The position numbers were made by a program, and so were the translations under genes. The notes under the pieces are model-generated. The model worked only from the letters and a program-made list of their open reading frames with translations. It searched no databases and had not been told where the DNA came from. DNA of 64,000 bases from assembly GCF_016583575.1 (NCBI RefSeq), contig NZ_NRRG01000028.1:1-64000 (forward strand). The letters run 5' to 3'. Every line of letters begins with the position of its first letter. The stretch's first letter is position 1. This DNA is from Thiocystis violacea. GTDB taxonomy: Bacteria; Pseudomonadota; Gammaproteobacteria; Chromatiales; Chromatiaceae. Positions 24,765-33,448 of this stretch are shown one piece after another.

Positions 24765-27014
24765 ATGAGCCATACCCACCGCACCGCCACCGGGCTGTGC
24801 CTCAATCTCTGTCTGCTGACCCCGGCGCTCGCCCTCGCGGCCGGGACGACCACCGAGCTGCCGACGGTAACCGTCACGACCGATGAACCGGCGCTTCCCG
24901 ACCTCGGGGCCACCGCCACCGTCACGCACCTTGATGCCCGTGCCGTGCGCGCGGCGGTCGGGCCGGCGGCCTCATCGCCGTTCAAGGCCATCGCCGACAC
25001 GCCCTCGGTCAATTTTCAGAGCGCCGATCCGCATGGACTGACCGAGGTCGGTTTCCACGAGACCCTCAAGATTCGCGGCGTCGGTCAAACCGGCCCGGCC
25101 TCCTCGCGCAACATCGACGATCTGCCCATCACCATCAATCCCGGCGGCAGCAAGGGGATCATCGACCTGGAGAACGTCGCTGGGATCAGCGTCTATCGCG
25201 GCGCGACCCCGGTCGGCCAATCGCTGGGCTTCAGCAACCTGCCGGGCAAGATCAATCTGACGACCTTGCGACCGCAAGCGACCACCGCCACACAGGCCCG
25301 GCTAGAGGGCGGTAGTGATGATTTCAGGCGGGTCTTTCTGCGTCAGGATACCGGCCAGCATGGGATCTTCTCCGGTTTCCTGTCCGGAAGCCTGAACGAA
25401 GGCGACAACTGGAAGGGCGAGGGCGAGTTCAAATGCCAGAATCTCTTTGGCGGGATGGCGCTGGACGGCGGCGAGGTCTGGCAGGCCGAACTCTATGCCG
25501 GTTACAACCAGGATGAGCGCCATACCTATCGCTTTTTCGATTACAAGACCGCGACCGACTTCGCCAACCATGACCGCGACTGGTCGAGCGATCCGAAGCG
25601 TGTCGACTACTACGACTACAACCGCCAGGACTTCCACGATCGCTACGTCTACGCCAATCTGCGCGCGCGCCTGGCCGAGGGTGTGCAACTCTCGATCAAG
25701 CCCTACTACCTGAGCGAATCCGGCGACTACTGGTTTAGCTCGATTAACGCCACGGACGCGACCAAGAGCCGGGTGGTCGACTGGATGATCGACCACGACA
25801 ACCTCGGCGTGCTGACCCGCGTGGACTGGCAACTGACCCCCACGCAGAGCCTCCAGCCGGGGTTCTGGATCCAGAGCCAGGAGCCGCCCGGCCCGCCGTC
25901 CACCCAGAAAAAATACAAGGTCACGGCCTCGGGGCTGGTCTTCGACGGCTGGCAGATGCTCTCCGACAACGATCCGCACCGGCTGCTGTCGCCCTATCTG
26001 ACCTACCTGGGCACCTTCGATGCGCTCAACGTCGAGGCCGGGCTGCGTTTCGTCGATCTGCGCCTGGGCGCGCTCACCGCCTACAACGCCAGCGGCAAGG
26101 CCGCCGCGCTGACGGACGCCGACGCCGCGCGCGCGGCCGGCGGGGTCGACGCCATGGCTTCGGCCGACGCCAAGACCTTCAACGAGTGGCTGCCCTATCT
26201 GGGGCTGACCTGGACCTTCGATCCCACCACCAGCGTCTTCGCGCGCCTGGGCCGCAGCTACGGGCTGGATGTCAATCTCTTCCCCTACTACTACGTGCAG
26301 AAGGCGTCGTTCGTGAAGAAGGGCGTGAGCTTCCAGTCGCTGTGGGACCGGCTAGAGCTGGAAACGGCCGACAACATCGATCTTGGAGTCCGCCACGCGC
26401 GGGACAACTGGGATGTCGGCCTCACGACCTTTTACGCCCAGCACGACAACAAGCAATCGACGATCTACGACCCAGCCATCGGCGTCCGCTATCCCTGGAA
26501 CGTGGCCGACGCCGATCGATACGGCATCGAGCTGGAGGGCTCTTGGCGCATCACCCCGGCCTGGAGCCTGACCGGCAACTACACCTGGAACCGCTTCCGC
26601 TATCTGGACGACCTCGCGCTGTCCTCGACCGCCACCATCGCCACCGAGGGTAAGCAGGTGGTGGATGCCCCCGAGCACATGCTCAAGCTCGGCGCGCGCT
26701 ATGAGCGGGAGGCATGGGGCGTCGGTCTCGACGCGCGCTATATCGGCGAGCGCTACGGCGACGTGCTCAACGAGGAGCGTGTCGACGCGGTGACCCTGGT
26801 CGATGCCACCGCGCGCTACCGCCTGACGTCCGCGCTCAGCCTGACGCTGAATGTGCTGAATCTGTTTGACCAGGAATACATCGGCCCGATCAGCGCGGCG
26901 GACGACGCCATCGCCGCCTATACCGCCGCCCTCAACGGGGTGACCGGCAATGGCTCGACTTACCAGTACGGTGCACCGCGCACGCTCTATGTCGGGCTGT
27001 CGGCCCAGTTCTGA
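24765..27014 (+). CDS. TonB-dependent receptor, candidate molybdate/tungstate porin (1)
   Basis: The 749-residue protein has a signal peptide (MSHTHRTATGLCLNLCLLT), a plug with LPTVTVTTDEPALPDLGATA, FHETLKIRGVGQTGPASSRN, DDLPITINPGGSKGIIDLEN and ISVYRGATPVGQS, then a barrel ending LYVGLSAQF. Its partner paralogue starts at 27992; both share LNEE[RK]VDA and NEWLP/DEWLP barrel motifs. Setting among mod genes and TonB-ExbBD suggests uptake of oxyanion or its chelate; iron or cobalamin substrates are not excluded. Start chosen at 24765 for the signal; an ATG at 24744 also exists. Confidence 0.88.
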   Translation: MSHTHRTATGLCLNLCLLTPALALAAGTTTELPTVTVTTDEPALPDLGATATVTHLDARAVRAAVGPAASSPFKAIADTPSVNFQSADPHGLTEVGFHETLKIRGVGQTGPASSRNIDDLPITINPGGSKGIIDLENVAGISVYRGATPVGQSLGFSNLPGKINLTTLRPQATTATQARLEGGSDDFRRVFLRQDTGQHGIFSGFLSGSLNEGDNWKGEGEFKCQNLFGGMALDGGEVWQAELYAGYNQDERHTYRFFDYKTATDFANHDRDWSSDPKRVDYYDYNRQDFHDRYVYANLRARLAEGVQLSIKPYYLSESGDYWFSSINATDATKSRVVDWMIDHDNLGVLTRVDWQLTPTQSLQPGFWIQSQEPPGPPSTQKKYKVTASGLVFDGWQMLSDNDPHRLLSPYLTYLGTFDALNVEAGLRFVDLRLGALTAYNASGKAAALTDADAARAAGGVDAMASADAKTFNEWLPYLGLTWTFDPTTSVFARLGRSYGLDVNLFPYYYVQKASFVKKGVSFQSLWDRLELETADNIDLGVRHARDNWDVGLTTFYAQHDNKQSTIYDPAIGVRYPWNVADADRYGIELEGSWRITPAWSLTGNYTWNRFRYLDDLALSSTATIATEGKQVVDAPEHMLKLGARYEREAWGVGLDARYIGERYGDVLNEERVDAVTLVDATARYRLTSALSLTLNVLNLFDQEYIGPISAADDAIAAYTAALNGVTGNGSTYQYGAPRTLYVGLSAQF

Positions 27015-27041
27015 GTCGTCGACTCAAGGAGATCAAGCCTC

Positions 27042-27929
27042 ATGCGATTCGCCCCGTTCTGGCCGTTCTGTCTGGCCCTTCTCTGTGGCCATCCGACCTT
27101 TGCCGCCACAGCCACGGATGCGCCTCCGAGCGCGACGGCGGAGATCCGCGTCGCCGTCGTTGGCGGCCTGGCGCGCTGCGGCGTCTGGCCGGAGCTGGCC
27201 CGGCGCGCCGAGACGGCGACCGGGCTGCGCGTGACGACCATCGCCGTCGCCCCCAAGGGGGACATCCTGCCCCGATTCAACAGCGGCGAGGCCGATCTCC
27301 TGCTGATCCACGGCGGCGACGAGACCTTCGCGCTGCTGGCCCAGGGGATGGCGGCACCGCTGCGCGCCTGGGCGCAAAACGAGCACGTCATCGCCGGTCC
27401 GCCGGACGATCCGGCCGGGGTGCGCGCGGCCCGGGACGGGGCCGAGGCACTGCGTCGGATCGCCGCCGTGGACGCGCCGCTGATGGGGTTTCGCGATCCC
27501 GGCAGCTTCGGCATCGTCCAGCGGTTGTGGCGGGCCAGTGGCGTCAGCCCAGGTTCCCGACAGCAACTCCCGGACGACTCCGCTCCACCCCAACGCATCC
27601 TGGAAACCGCCGCCAGACAGCACGCCTATGTGGTGGTCGGTCACATCCCGCTGGTCTTCGGACGCATGCCGAATCCGGCCGGCTATCAGGTCCTGCTCTC
27701 CGGCGATCCGGCCATGCGTCGGGTCTATGTCGCCGTCGAGCCCGGCCCCCGTCATCCGGCCGATCCAGCCCGCCGGGCCGTGGCGCGCACGCTGGCCGAC
27801 TATCTGCTGAGTCCCGCCGGCCAGACCGATCTGGCCGCCGCCAATCGGGCGATCGCGACCGAACAGCGGCCAGGCCCCTGGATCTTGCCCCTGTCGCCGC
27901 CGGCCACGCCCAACCCGGCGTCCGGCTGA
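27042..27929 (+). CDS. Periplasmic oxyanion-binding protein, TupA-like
   Basis: The 295-residue protein has a signal peptide (to about residue 21) and the class II anion-binding layout. Signature parts are ADLLLIHGGDETFALLAQGM, NEHVIAGPPDDPAGVRAARD and a serine/glycine-rich RDPGSFGIVQRLW. TupA proteins, which bind tungstate for TupBC, carry the comparable VIVHA, GPKDDPAG and DSGTHK blocks. No permease or ATPase of TupBC type follows, so it is an orphan binding protein. It sits between two receptor genes and could scavenge for either ABC importer. Confidence 0.72.
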   Translation: MRFAPFWPFCLALLCGHPTFAATATDAPPSATAEIRVAVVGGLARCGVWPELARRAETATGLRVTTIAVAPKGDILPRFNSGEADLLLIHGGDETFALLAQGMAAPLRAWAQNEHVIAGPPDDPAGVRAARDGAEALRRIAAVDAPLMGFRDPGSFGIVQRLWRASGVSPGSRQQLPDDSAPPQRILETAARQHAYVVVGHIPLVFGRMPNPAGYQVLLSGDPAMRRVYVAVEPGPRHPADPARRAVARTLADYLLSPAGQTDLAAANRAIATEQRPGPWILPLSPPATPNPASG

Positions 27930-27991
27930 CGCGCGCGCGCCACGAGCCGCCGTCATCCATCCTCAAATGCATCCAGAGACATCGAAACCTC

Positions 27992-30232
27992 ATGCAACGC
28001 CACACACCCCTGCTCATGCTGTTGTGTCCGGCCCTCGCGATTGGGCAGAGCGACCTCGCCGCGTCGGACGCCGAGCTGCCCACCGTCGAGGTCAGGGCCT
28101 CGCCGGTCCCCTCGGTCGCGCCCCTGGCCGGACAGGATTACTCGGCCTCGCGCGTGACGCCCGAGGGCCTGGCTACCTTCGGCGGTCCGGCCCAGACCAA
28201 TCCCTACCGGGCGCTTGACCTCATGCCCTCGGTCAATCTGTCCGGGACCGACGCCTATGGCCTGAGCGTCGACCAGAATTTCATGCGCATCCGTGGCGTC
28301 TCGGCCTACAGCTACAGCAACCTGGCGGTGACGGTGAACGGCACGCCCTCGTCGGTGAGCGCCGGACGGGGCGGCGTGGGCAATCTCTTCGACCTGGAGA
28401 ATCTGGACGGACTCACCCTCTGGCGCGGTCCGCAGCCGGCCAATGTCGGATTCGGCATGGGCAATCTCGCCGGCAGCCTGGATCTGAGGATCAAGGCACC
28501 GACCGAAGAGCCCGGTGCGCGGGTCCGCGCCGCGATCGGTGGCGATGACTTCCACAAGCTCTTCGCCCGACTCGACAGCGGCACCTTCAACGGCGGGTCG
28601 CGCCTCTTTCTCTCCGGCTCGACCGCCGAAGCCGACAAATGGCGCGGGCCGGGCGACCAGTCGCGCGACACCGTCAATGCCGGTTTCAACCAGACGCTGG
28701 GTGAGCATGGCAACCTGGAGGTCTATGCCGCGCACAATCGCTTCCACCGCGACGAGTATCGGCCCCTGACCTATGCCCAGAGTCAGGATCTGGGCACCTA
28801 CCGGGACTTCGACTTCAACGCCGAGCTGACCGGGGTCGCGACCAATGACGTCAATTATTACGCCTACAACACCCAGCACTTCGATGAAAACAATGTCCTC
28901 GCCCGCCTGGCCTGGGATCTGAGCGAGGACATCCAGTTACGCTTCAACCCCTACTGGCTCTCCAGCGAGGGTCAGCGTTCCACCGGTAAATCCAACACGG
29001 TCACCGTCGTCGACATCGATCAGGAGCAATACGGGGCCACCGCCGAGCTGGTCGCCAAGCTCGCGACCAGTCAGACGCTGACCCTGGGGTACTGGAGTCA
29101 GCGCATCTCCACCATGCCGCCACCGCTCAGCCAGAAGACCTATACGCTCGACAAAGGGGGCCGGCTGGTCTTTTCGAAATGGAGCATCCTCGCCGACATG
29201 GGCGACCGCGCCTACGAGAGTCCTTATCTGCAACTGGCGGGGGAAGCGGGCCGCTGGCATTACAGCCTGGGATTGCGCTATCTGAGTTTCCGCATCCCCG
29301 GCATCACCAGCTATGACGGGACGGGTCTCCCCGATGTCAGCCACGACGCCGCGCTGGCGCTGGATCCGGCCGTCAATGCCAAGCTCAGTACCCAGTCGGT
29401 GACGCTCGACGAATGGCTCCCGACCTTCACCTCGCGCTGGAGCCTGACCCCGTCGCTCGACATCAAGACCGCCTATGGACGGACCGTCGGCAACCCCTGG
29501 ATGGGGCCGCTCTACAGCGTCTACATGAGCAATCAGAAGGCGTTCCAGAAGGCCGGCATTCCGCTGCAAAGCCTGTGGGACGCGCTGCGGCTGGAGACCT
29601 CGGACGCCGTCGAAGCCGGCCTGGAATGGCGTCAAGGGTCGCTGAATCTGTCCCCGACGCTCTTCTACAGCCGGCTGCGCGACAAACAGGTCACGGCCTA
29701 CGACCCGCTGGTGGGGGTGTCCTATCTCCAGAGCGGCGTCGAGGCCACCGCCTATGGCGCGGAGCTGTCGGCGAACTGGGGTCTGGACCGCCACTGGACC
29801 CTGCTCGGCAGCCTGTCCTGGAATGTCAATCAGCTCGACGACGACATCCGCACCGCCAGCCAGTCGGTGCTCGCCACCGCTGGCAATCAGGTTCCGGACG
29901 CGCCCGAATGGATGGTGAAACTGGGGGCCGAGTACCGCGCCGGCCACTGGAGTGTGACGCCCCTGGTCCGCTATGTCGGGAGCCGCTTCGGCGATGCGCT
30001 CAATGAGGAAAAGGTTGACGCCTATACCACGGTCGACCTCACTGCGACCTATCGAATGGGCACGGTCGCCGGCATCCAGTCACTGGAGGTCGGGCTGTCG
30101 CTACTCAACCTCTTCGACGCCGATTACATCGGGACCATCGACGTCGGCCAGGACGACACGCGTCCCGGCAGCATCGATTACTACCCTGGCACGCCGCGCA
30201 CCCTGGCGCTATCGGTGTCGGCCAATTTCTAG
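27992..30232 (+). CDS. TonB-dependent receptor, candidate molybdate/tungstate porin (2)
   Basis: The 746-residue protein has a signal peptide, a plug with LPTVEVRASPVPSVAPLAGQ, NFMRIRGVSAYSYSNLAVTV, VGNLFDLENLDGLTLWRGPQ, and a barrel ending ALSVSANF. It resembles the receptor at 24765 in the plug and in the LNEEKVDAYTTVDLTATY region. The start at 27992 was chosen for the signal peptide; the ribosome-binding site is weak (GAGA). It is followed by modABC-like genes within 20 bases, so co-transcription is likely. Confidence 0.88.
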   Translation: MQRHTPLLMLLCPALAIGQSDLAASDAELPTVEVRASPVPSVAPLAGQDYSASRVTPEGLATFGGPAQTNPYRALDLMPSVNLSGTDAYGLSVDQNFMRIRGVSAYSYSNLAVTVNGTPSSVSAGRGGVGNLFDLENLDGLTLWRGPQPANVGFGMGNLAGSLDLRIKAPTEEPGARVRAAIGGDDFHKLFARLDSGTFNGGSRLFLSGSTAEADKWRGPGDQSRDTVNAGFNQTLGEHGNLEVYAAHNRFHRDEYRPLTYAQSQDLGTYRDFDFNAELTGVATNDVNYYAYNTQHFDENNVLARLAWDLSEDIQLRFNPYWLSSEGQRSTGKSNTVTVVDIDQEQYGATAELVAKLATSQTLTLGYWSQRISTMPPPLSQKTYTLDKGGRLVFSKWSILADMGDRAYESPYLQLAGEAGRWHYSLGLRYLSFRIPGITSYDGTGLPDVSHDAALALDPAVNAKLSTQSVTLDEWLPTFTSRWSLTPSLDIKTAYGRTVGNPWMGPLYSVYMSNQKAFQKAGIPLQSLWDALRLETSDAVEAGLEWRQGSLNLSPTLFYSRLRDKQVTAYDPLVGVSYLQSGVEATAYGAELSANWGLDRHWTLLGSLSWNVNQLDDDIRTASQSVLATAGNQVPDAPEWMVKLGAEYRAGHWSVTPLVRYVGSRFGDALNEEKVDAYTTVDLTATYRMGTVAGIQSLEVGLSLLNLFDADYIGTIDVGQDDTRPGSIDYYPGTPRTLALSVSANF

Positions 30233-30248
30233 CTCCAGGAGTTCGTCC

Positions 30249-30956
30249 ATGCGCTTCATCACCCTCATCCTCACACTCTTTCTGTCCCTCTCGGTGTCCG
30301 CCGAGCCGCTGCTGATCGCCGCCGGGGCGGGGTACAAGAAACCTCTGATGGAGATTTACGACGCCTTCGGCCAATCCTCCGGAACCAAGATCGAGGCGAT
30401 CTTCGGCAACATGCAACAGGTGCTGGCCCAGACGCGCGACAGCGGCCGGGTCGATCTGGTGGTCGGCGAGCAGGCGTTTCTCGCCAAGACCGGGTTGTTC
30501 GGGCGCGAGGTCCGTCTCGGCACCGGCCGGCTGGTGCTGGCCTATGGCACGCGGCGTCTGAGCGGGTACCAGGCGTTGACCGATCCCGCCGTCGCGCGCA
30601 TCGCGCTGCCCGATCCCAAGAAGGCGATCTACGGTCAGGCGGCGATCCAGTTCCTGGAGCGCAGCGGACTGATACCAGCGGTCAAGGACAGGCTGATGAC
30701 CCTGGCGACGGTCCCGCAGGTCTCCGCCTATCTGGCGGCCGGGACGGTGGACGCGGGCTTCATCAACATCACCGATGCGCTGGGGCTCAAGGACAAGCTC
30801 GCCGGCTACGACGCGATCCCCGTCGACCTCTATGATCCGCCGGTCATCGTCCTGGCCTTTCCGAAAGACCGGCCCGAATCGGCGTCGGCTCAGGCGTTCG
30901 CGGCCTTCCTGGGCACCGCCGAGTCCAGGGCGATCCTGACCCGGTACGGTCTCTGA
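30249..30956 (+). CDS. ModA-like oxyanion-binding protein, second system
   Basis: The 235-residue protein has a signal peptide (ILTLFLSLSVSAEP) and a reduced ModA plan: LIAAGAGYKKPLMEIYDAFG, IFGNMQQVLAQTRDSGRVDL, LVLAYGTRRLSGYQALTDP and AGTVDAGFINITDALGL. The serine pair of classic ModA is replaced by GAGYK and GNMQQ, so the ligand pocket differs. AGGAG lies at the right distance. It overlaps the next gene by one base, forming a second modABC operon. Confidence 0.85.
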   Translation: MRFITLILTLFLSLSVSAEPLLIAAGAGYKKPLMEIYDAFGQSSGTKIEAIFGNMQQVLAQTRDSGRVDLVVGEQAFLAKTGLFGREVRLGTGRLVLAYGTRRLSGYQALTDPAVARIALPDPKKAIYGQAAIQFLERSGLIPAVKDRLMTLATVPQVSAYLAAGTVDAGFINITDALGLKDKLAGYDAIPVDLYDPPVIVLAFPKDRPESASAQAFAAFLGTAESRAILTRYGL

Positions 30957-31618
30957 TGAACCTGCTCGACTGCGCGCCGAGCGCCCTGCTGCTGAGTCTC
31001 CAGGTGGCCGGCGTGGTGCTGGTCCTCTTCCTGGTGGCCGGCATCGCCCTGGGCTACGCGCTCAGTCAGCCGATCCCGCTGCGCGGGCTGCTGGATGCAC
31101 TGGTCTCGCTGCCGCTGGTGTTTCCGCCGATCGCCATCGGCTTCTTTCTGCTGATGCTGTTCGGGCGGCAGGGCGCGCTCGGCGGCCCGCTGCACGCGCG
31201 GCTGGGCTGGGATCTGGTGTTCTCCTTCCCGGCGCTGGTGCTGGCAGCCTTCATCGCCGGGCTGCCGCTGGTGGTCAAGCCGATCCAGTCGGCCATCGAG
31301 GGGCAGGCGCGCGCGCTGATCGAGGTCTCCTACACGCTCGGCAAGGGCCGTTGGGAGACACTGTTTCTGGTCGTGATCCCGGTGATCCGGCGCCACATCG
31401 CCGCCGGGCTCACCCTGGGCGTTGGGCGCTCCTTCGGCGAGGTCGGCATCACCCTGATGCTCGGCGGCAATATCCTGGGCTCGACCGAGACCCTGTCGCT
31501 GGCCATCTACAACCGGGTGCTGGACGGCGATTTCGATTGCGCCGCGCGGCTCTCGGTGCTGCTTGGGGCACTGTCGCTGGGGCTTTTCATGCTGCTGCGG
31601 CGGTTGGGACGGCTCTGA
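30956..31618 (+). CDS. ModB-like ABC permease, second system
   Basis: The 220-residue protein has about six hydrophobic stretches and the permease coupling loop ALIEVSYTLGKGRWETLFLVVIPVIRR, then LTLGVGRSFGEVGITLMLGG. ATG overlaps the preceding stop (TGATG), and its stop overlaps the ATPase start in the same way. It pairs with the binding protein before it and the ATPase after it. Confidence 0.9.
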   Translation: MNLLDCAPSALLLSLQVAGVVLVLFLVAGIALGYALSQPIPLRGLLDALVSLPLVFPPIAIGFFLLMLFGRQGALGGPLHARLGWDLVFSFPALVLAAFIAGLPLVVKPIQSAIEGQARALIEVSYTLGKGRWETLFLVVIPVIRRHIAAGLTLGVGRSFGEVGITLMLGGNILGSTETLSLAIYNRVLDGDFDCAARLSVLLGALSLGLFMLLRRLGRL

Positions 31619-32721
31619 TGACCTATCGCGAAACCAGCCTCGAAGCCAGCCTCAACTTCAGCCGCCCCGGTTTTCGTCTGCGCCTGGACCTCCGCGTTCC
31701 GCCGACCGGCGTCACCGCCCTGATCGGCCCGTCCGGCTGCGGGAAGAGCACCCTGCTGCGGCTCCTAGCCGGGCTGGAGGCCCCCGCGGCTGGCCACATC
31801 CGGCATGGTGATCGGGTCTTGTTCGACCGCGCCCGCCGGATCGATCTGGCCCCACGGCATCGGCGCGTCGGGCTGCTGTTTCAGGAGTACGCGCTCTTTC
31901 CGCATCTGAGCGTGGCCGGCAACATCGCCTACGGGTTGCCGCGCGGGTCCGGGCGCGCGGACGCGGTCGCGCGCTGGTTGGCCCGGCTTCAGCTCGACGG
32001 ACTGGCCGAGCGCCGCCCGGACACGCTCTCGGGCGGGCAGCGTCAGCGCGTCGCCCTGGCCCGTGCCCTGGCGTCCGAGCCGGGCGTGCTGCTGCTCGAC
32101 GAGCCCTTTTCGGCGGTCGACTTCAGTCTGCGCCAAGCGCTGCGGCTGCTGTTCCAGGAAGTGGTCGCGGATCGCCAGGTGCCGACCATCCTGGTGACGC
32201 ACGATCTGGAAGACGTCCGTCAGGTCGCCGACCGGGTTGGCGTGCTTATCGATGGGGAGTTGCGTCAACTCGGACCCACGACAGAGGTCTTCGCCCGGCC
32301 GGCGGATGCCGAGGTGGCGCGGGTGCTCGGCTGGCACAACCTGCTGCCGGTGGCGTCCTGGGATGGCCGGACCGCGCGGGGTGACTGGGGGACGCTGCGG
32401 CTCGGGCCGGGTGAGCCGGCCGCGCCCGCGGACTTCATCGCCATTCAGCCGGACGGTCCGCGTCTCGACTCAGAGCATGGGCTGCCGGTCGAGATCCAGC
32501 GGGTGATCGACATGGGCGGCTATCACGCCCTGTCTTGCCGGTTGTCCGATCATTCGCCATTGCGGATCCATCTGCCCAAATCCGCTCCCTGTCCCGCGCC
32601 GGGGACTCGGACCCGGCTCGATGTTCAGGCCGATACGGTCATTCCCTTGCCGGCCAGATCGACCGTTCCACCCTTTGCGCTTCCGATCGACACCGTCACC
32701 CTGGCCAGGATGTACCCATGA
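31618..32721 (+). CDS. ModC-like ABC ATPase, second system
   Basis: The 367-residue ATPase has Walker A (GPSGCGKST), Q-loop (LLFQEYALFPHL), signature (LSGGQRQRVALARAL), Walker B (VLLLDEPFSAVDF) and H-loop (LVTHDLEDV). The C-terminal part (from about residue 240) is regulatory, with TOBE-like DVQADTVIPLPA. It is less similar to ModC than the 17330 gene is, resembling the wider CysA/FbpC/ModC class. It ends the molybdenum locus. Confidence 0.9.
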   Translation: MTYRETSLEASLNFSRPGFRLRLDLRVPPTGVTALIGPSGCGKSTLLRLLAGLEAPAAGHIRHGDRVLFDRARRIDLAPRHRRVGLLFQEYALFPHLSVAGNIAYGLPRGSGRADAVARWLARLQLDGLAERRPDTLSGGQRQRVALARALASEPGVLLLDEPFSAVDFSLRQALRLLFQEVVADRQVPTILVTHDLEDVRQVADRVGVLIDGELRQLGPTTEVFARPADAEVARVLGWHNLLPVASWDGRTARGDWGTLRLGPGEPAAPADFIAIQPDGPRLDSEHGLPVEIQRVIDMGGYHALSCRLSDHSPLRIHLPKSAPCPAPGTRTRLDVQADTVIPLPARSTVPPFALPIDTVTLARMYP

Positions 32722-32821
32722 TCCACCCGACACCGCCGATTCTCGCCGACCACGAGCCTGATGCGCCGGTGCGGTTTGCCTTTACCCATCCCGCCGGATC
32801 TAACGGCATGGAGGTCTTTCG

Positions 32822-33226
32822 ATGCCATCCTCAGACTGTCTCTATGGCCGCCGTCCCAGGCCATCCGGGCTGAAGTCATCCCATGATTGTCTCCCGGACT
32901 GGCTGTCCGGGTTGCCTCCCGAGTGGCGCGATCATGTCGTTGTCCCCAGCGTCTTCCGTCTCTTCCGGGAATACGAGATTCCGGCACGGCGCCTGGTCGG
33001 CTACGACAGCCATCGCCAGCCCTGCTACTGCGTCTACGATTACCGCTTGATCGATCCGCGTTCGGACGACGATGAGGAGTTCTATCCGGCCCTGGCCTAT
33101 GGGGAGTCGGTCACGGCCTGGCGACTCAAGGACGCGCGCTGGTTGGTTCATCGCTGCGTCGAGGCTCTCGGCGAGGAAGGGGATCGTGACAGCGGTTTCA
33201 GTTTCGAAACGCGGATGCCCCGCTGA
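32822..33226 (+). CDS. Conserved hypothetical protein
   Basis: The 134-residue protein has no membrane segment or signal. The central part reads as a real protein: GLPPEWRDHVVVPSVFRLFR, YDSHRQPCYCVYDYRLIDP, DDDEEFYPALAYGESVTAWR and RWLVHR. The many tyrosine, tryptophan and acidic residues argue against a shadow frame. The true start may be slightly later than 32822. I know no function. It is isolated between the second modC and the aldo/keto reductase. Confidence 0.6.
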   Translation: MPSSDCLYGRRPRPSGLKSSHDCLPDWLSGLPPEWRDHVVVPSVFRLFREYEIPARRLVGYDSHRQPCYCVYDYRLIDPRSDDDEEFYPALAYGESVTAWRLKDARWLVHRCVEALGEEGDRDSGFSFETRMPR

Positions 33227-33291
33227 CCCAGTGCAATCGAGACAGTTTCCGTCCGCTGGGCTGGAAACATGGATCCGGCGCTTGGCCTGCG

Positions 33292-33321
33292 TGCTGGAGT
33301 GCTGGAGTGCTGGAGTGCTGG
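33292..33321 (+). repeat. Tandem TGCTGGAG octamer repeat
   Basis: Three exact 8-base TGCTGGAG units (33292-33315) are followed by a partial fourth (TGCTGG). The stretch is non-coding, between the hypothetical protein and the aldo/keto reductase. Octamers keep no reading frame and are prone to slippage. Confidence 0.85.
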
Positions 33322-33448
33322 GCGTGGTCATGGCCAGTCCGCTAGACATGGCCGTCCTGGCCCTGTGAAATGACGCCCCCTCATAGGCCCGAATGCGCTC
33401 GGGTCCAAGCCTCGTTTCGGATATCGACCATCGATCGTGGAGACCGCC

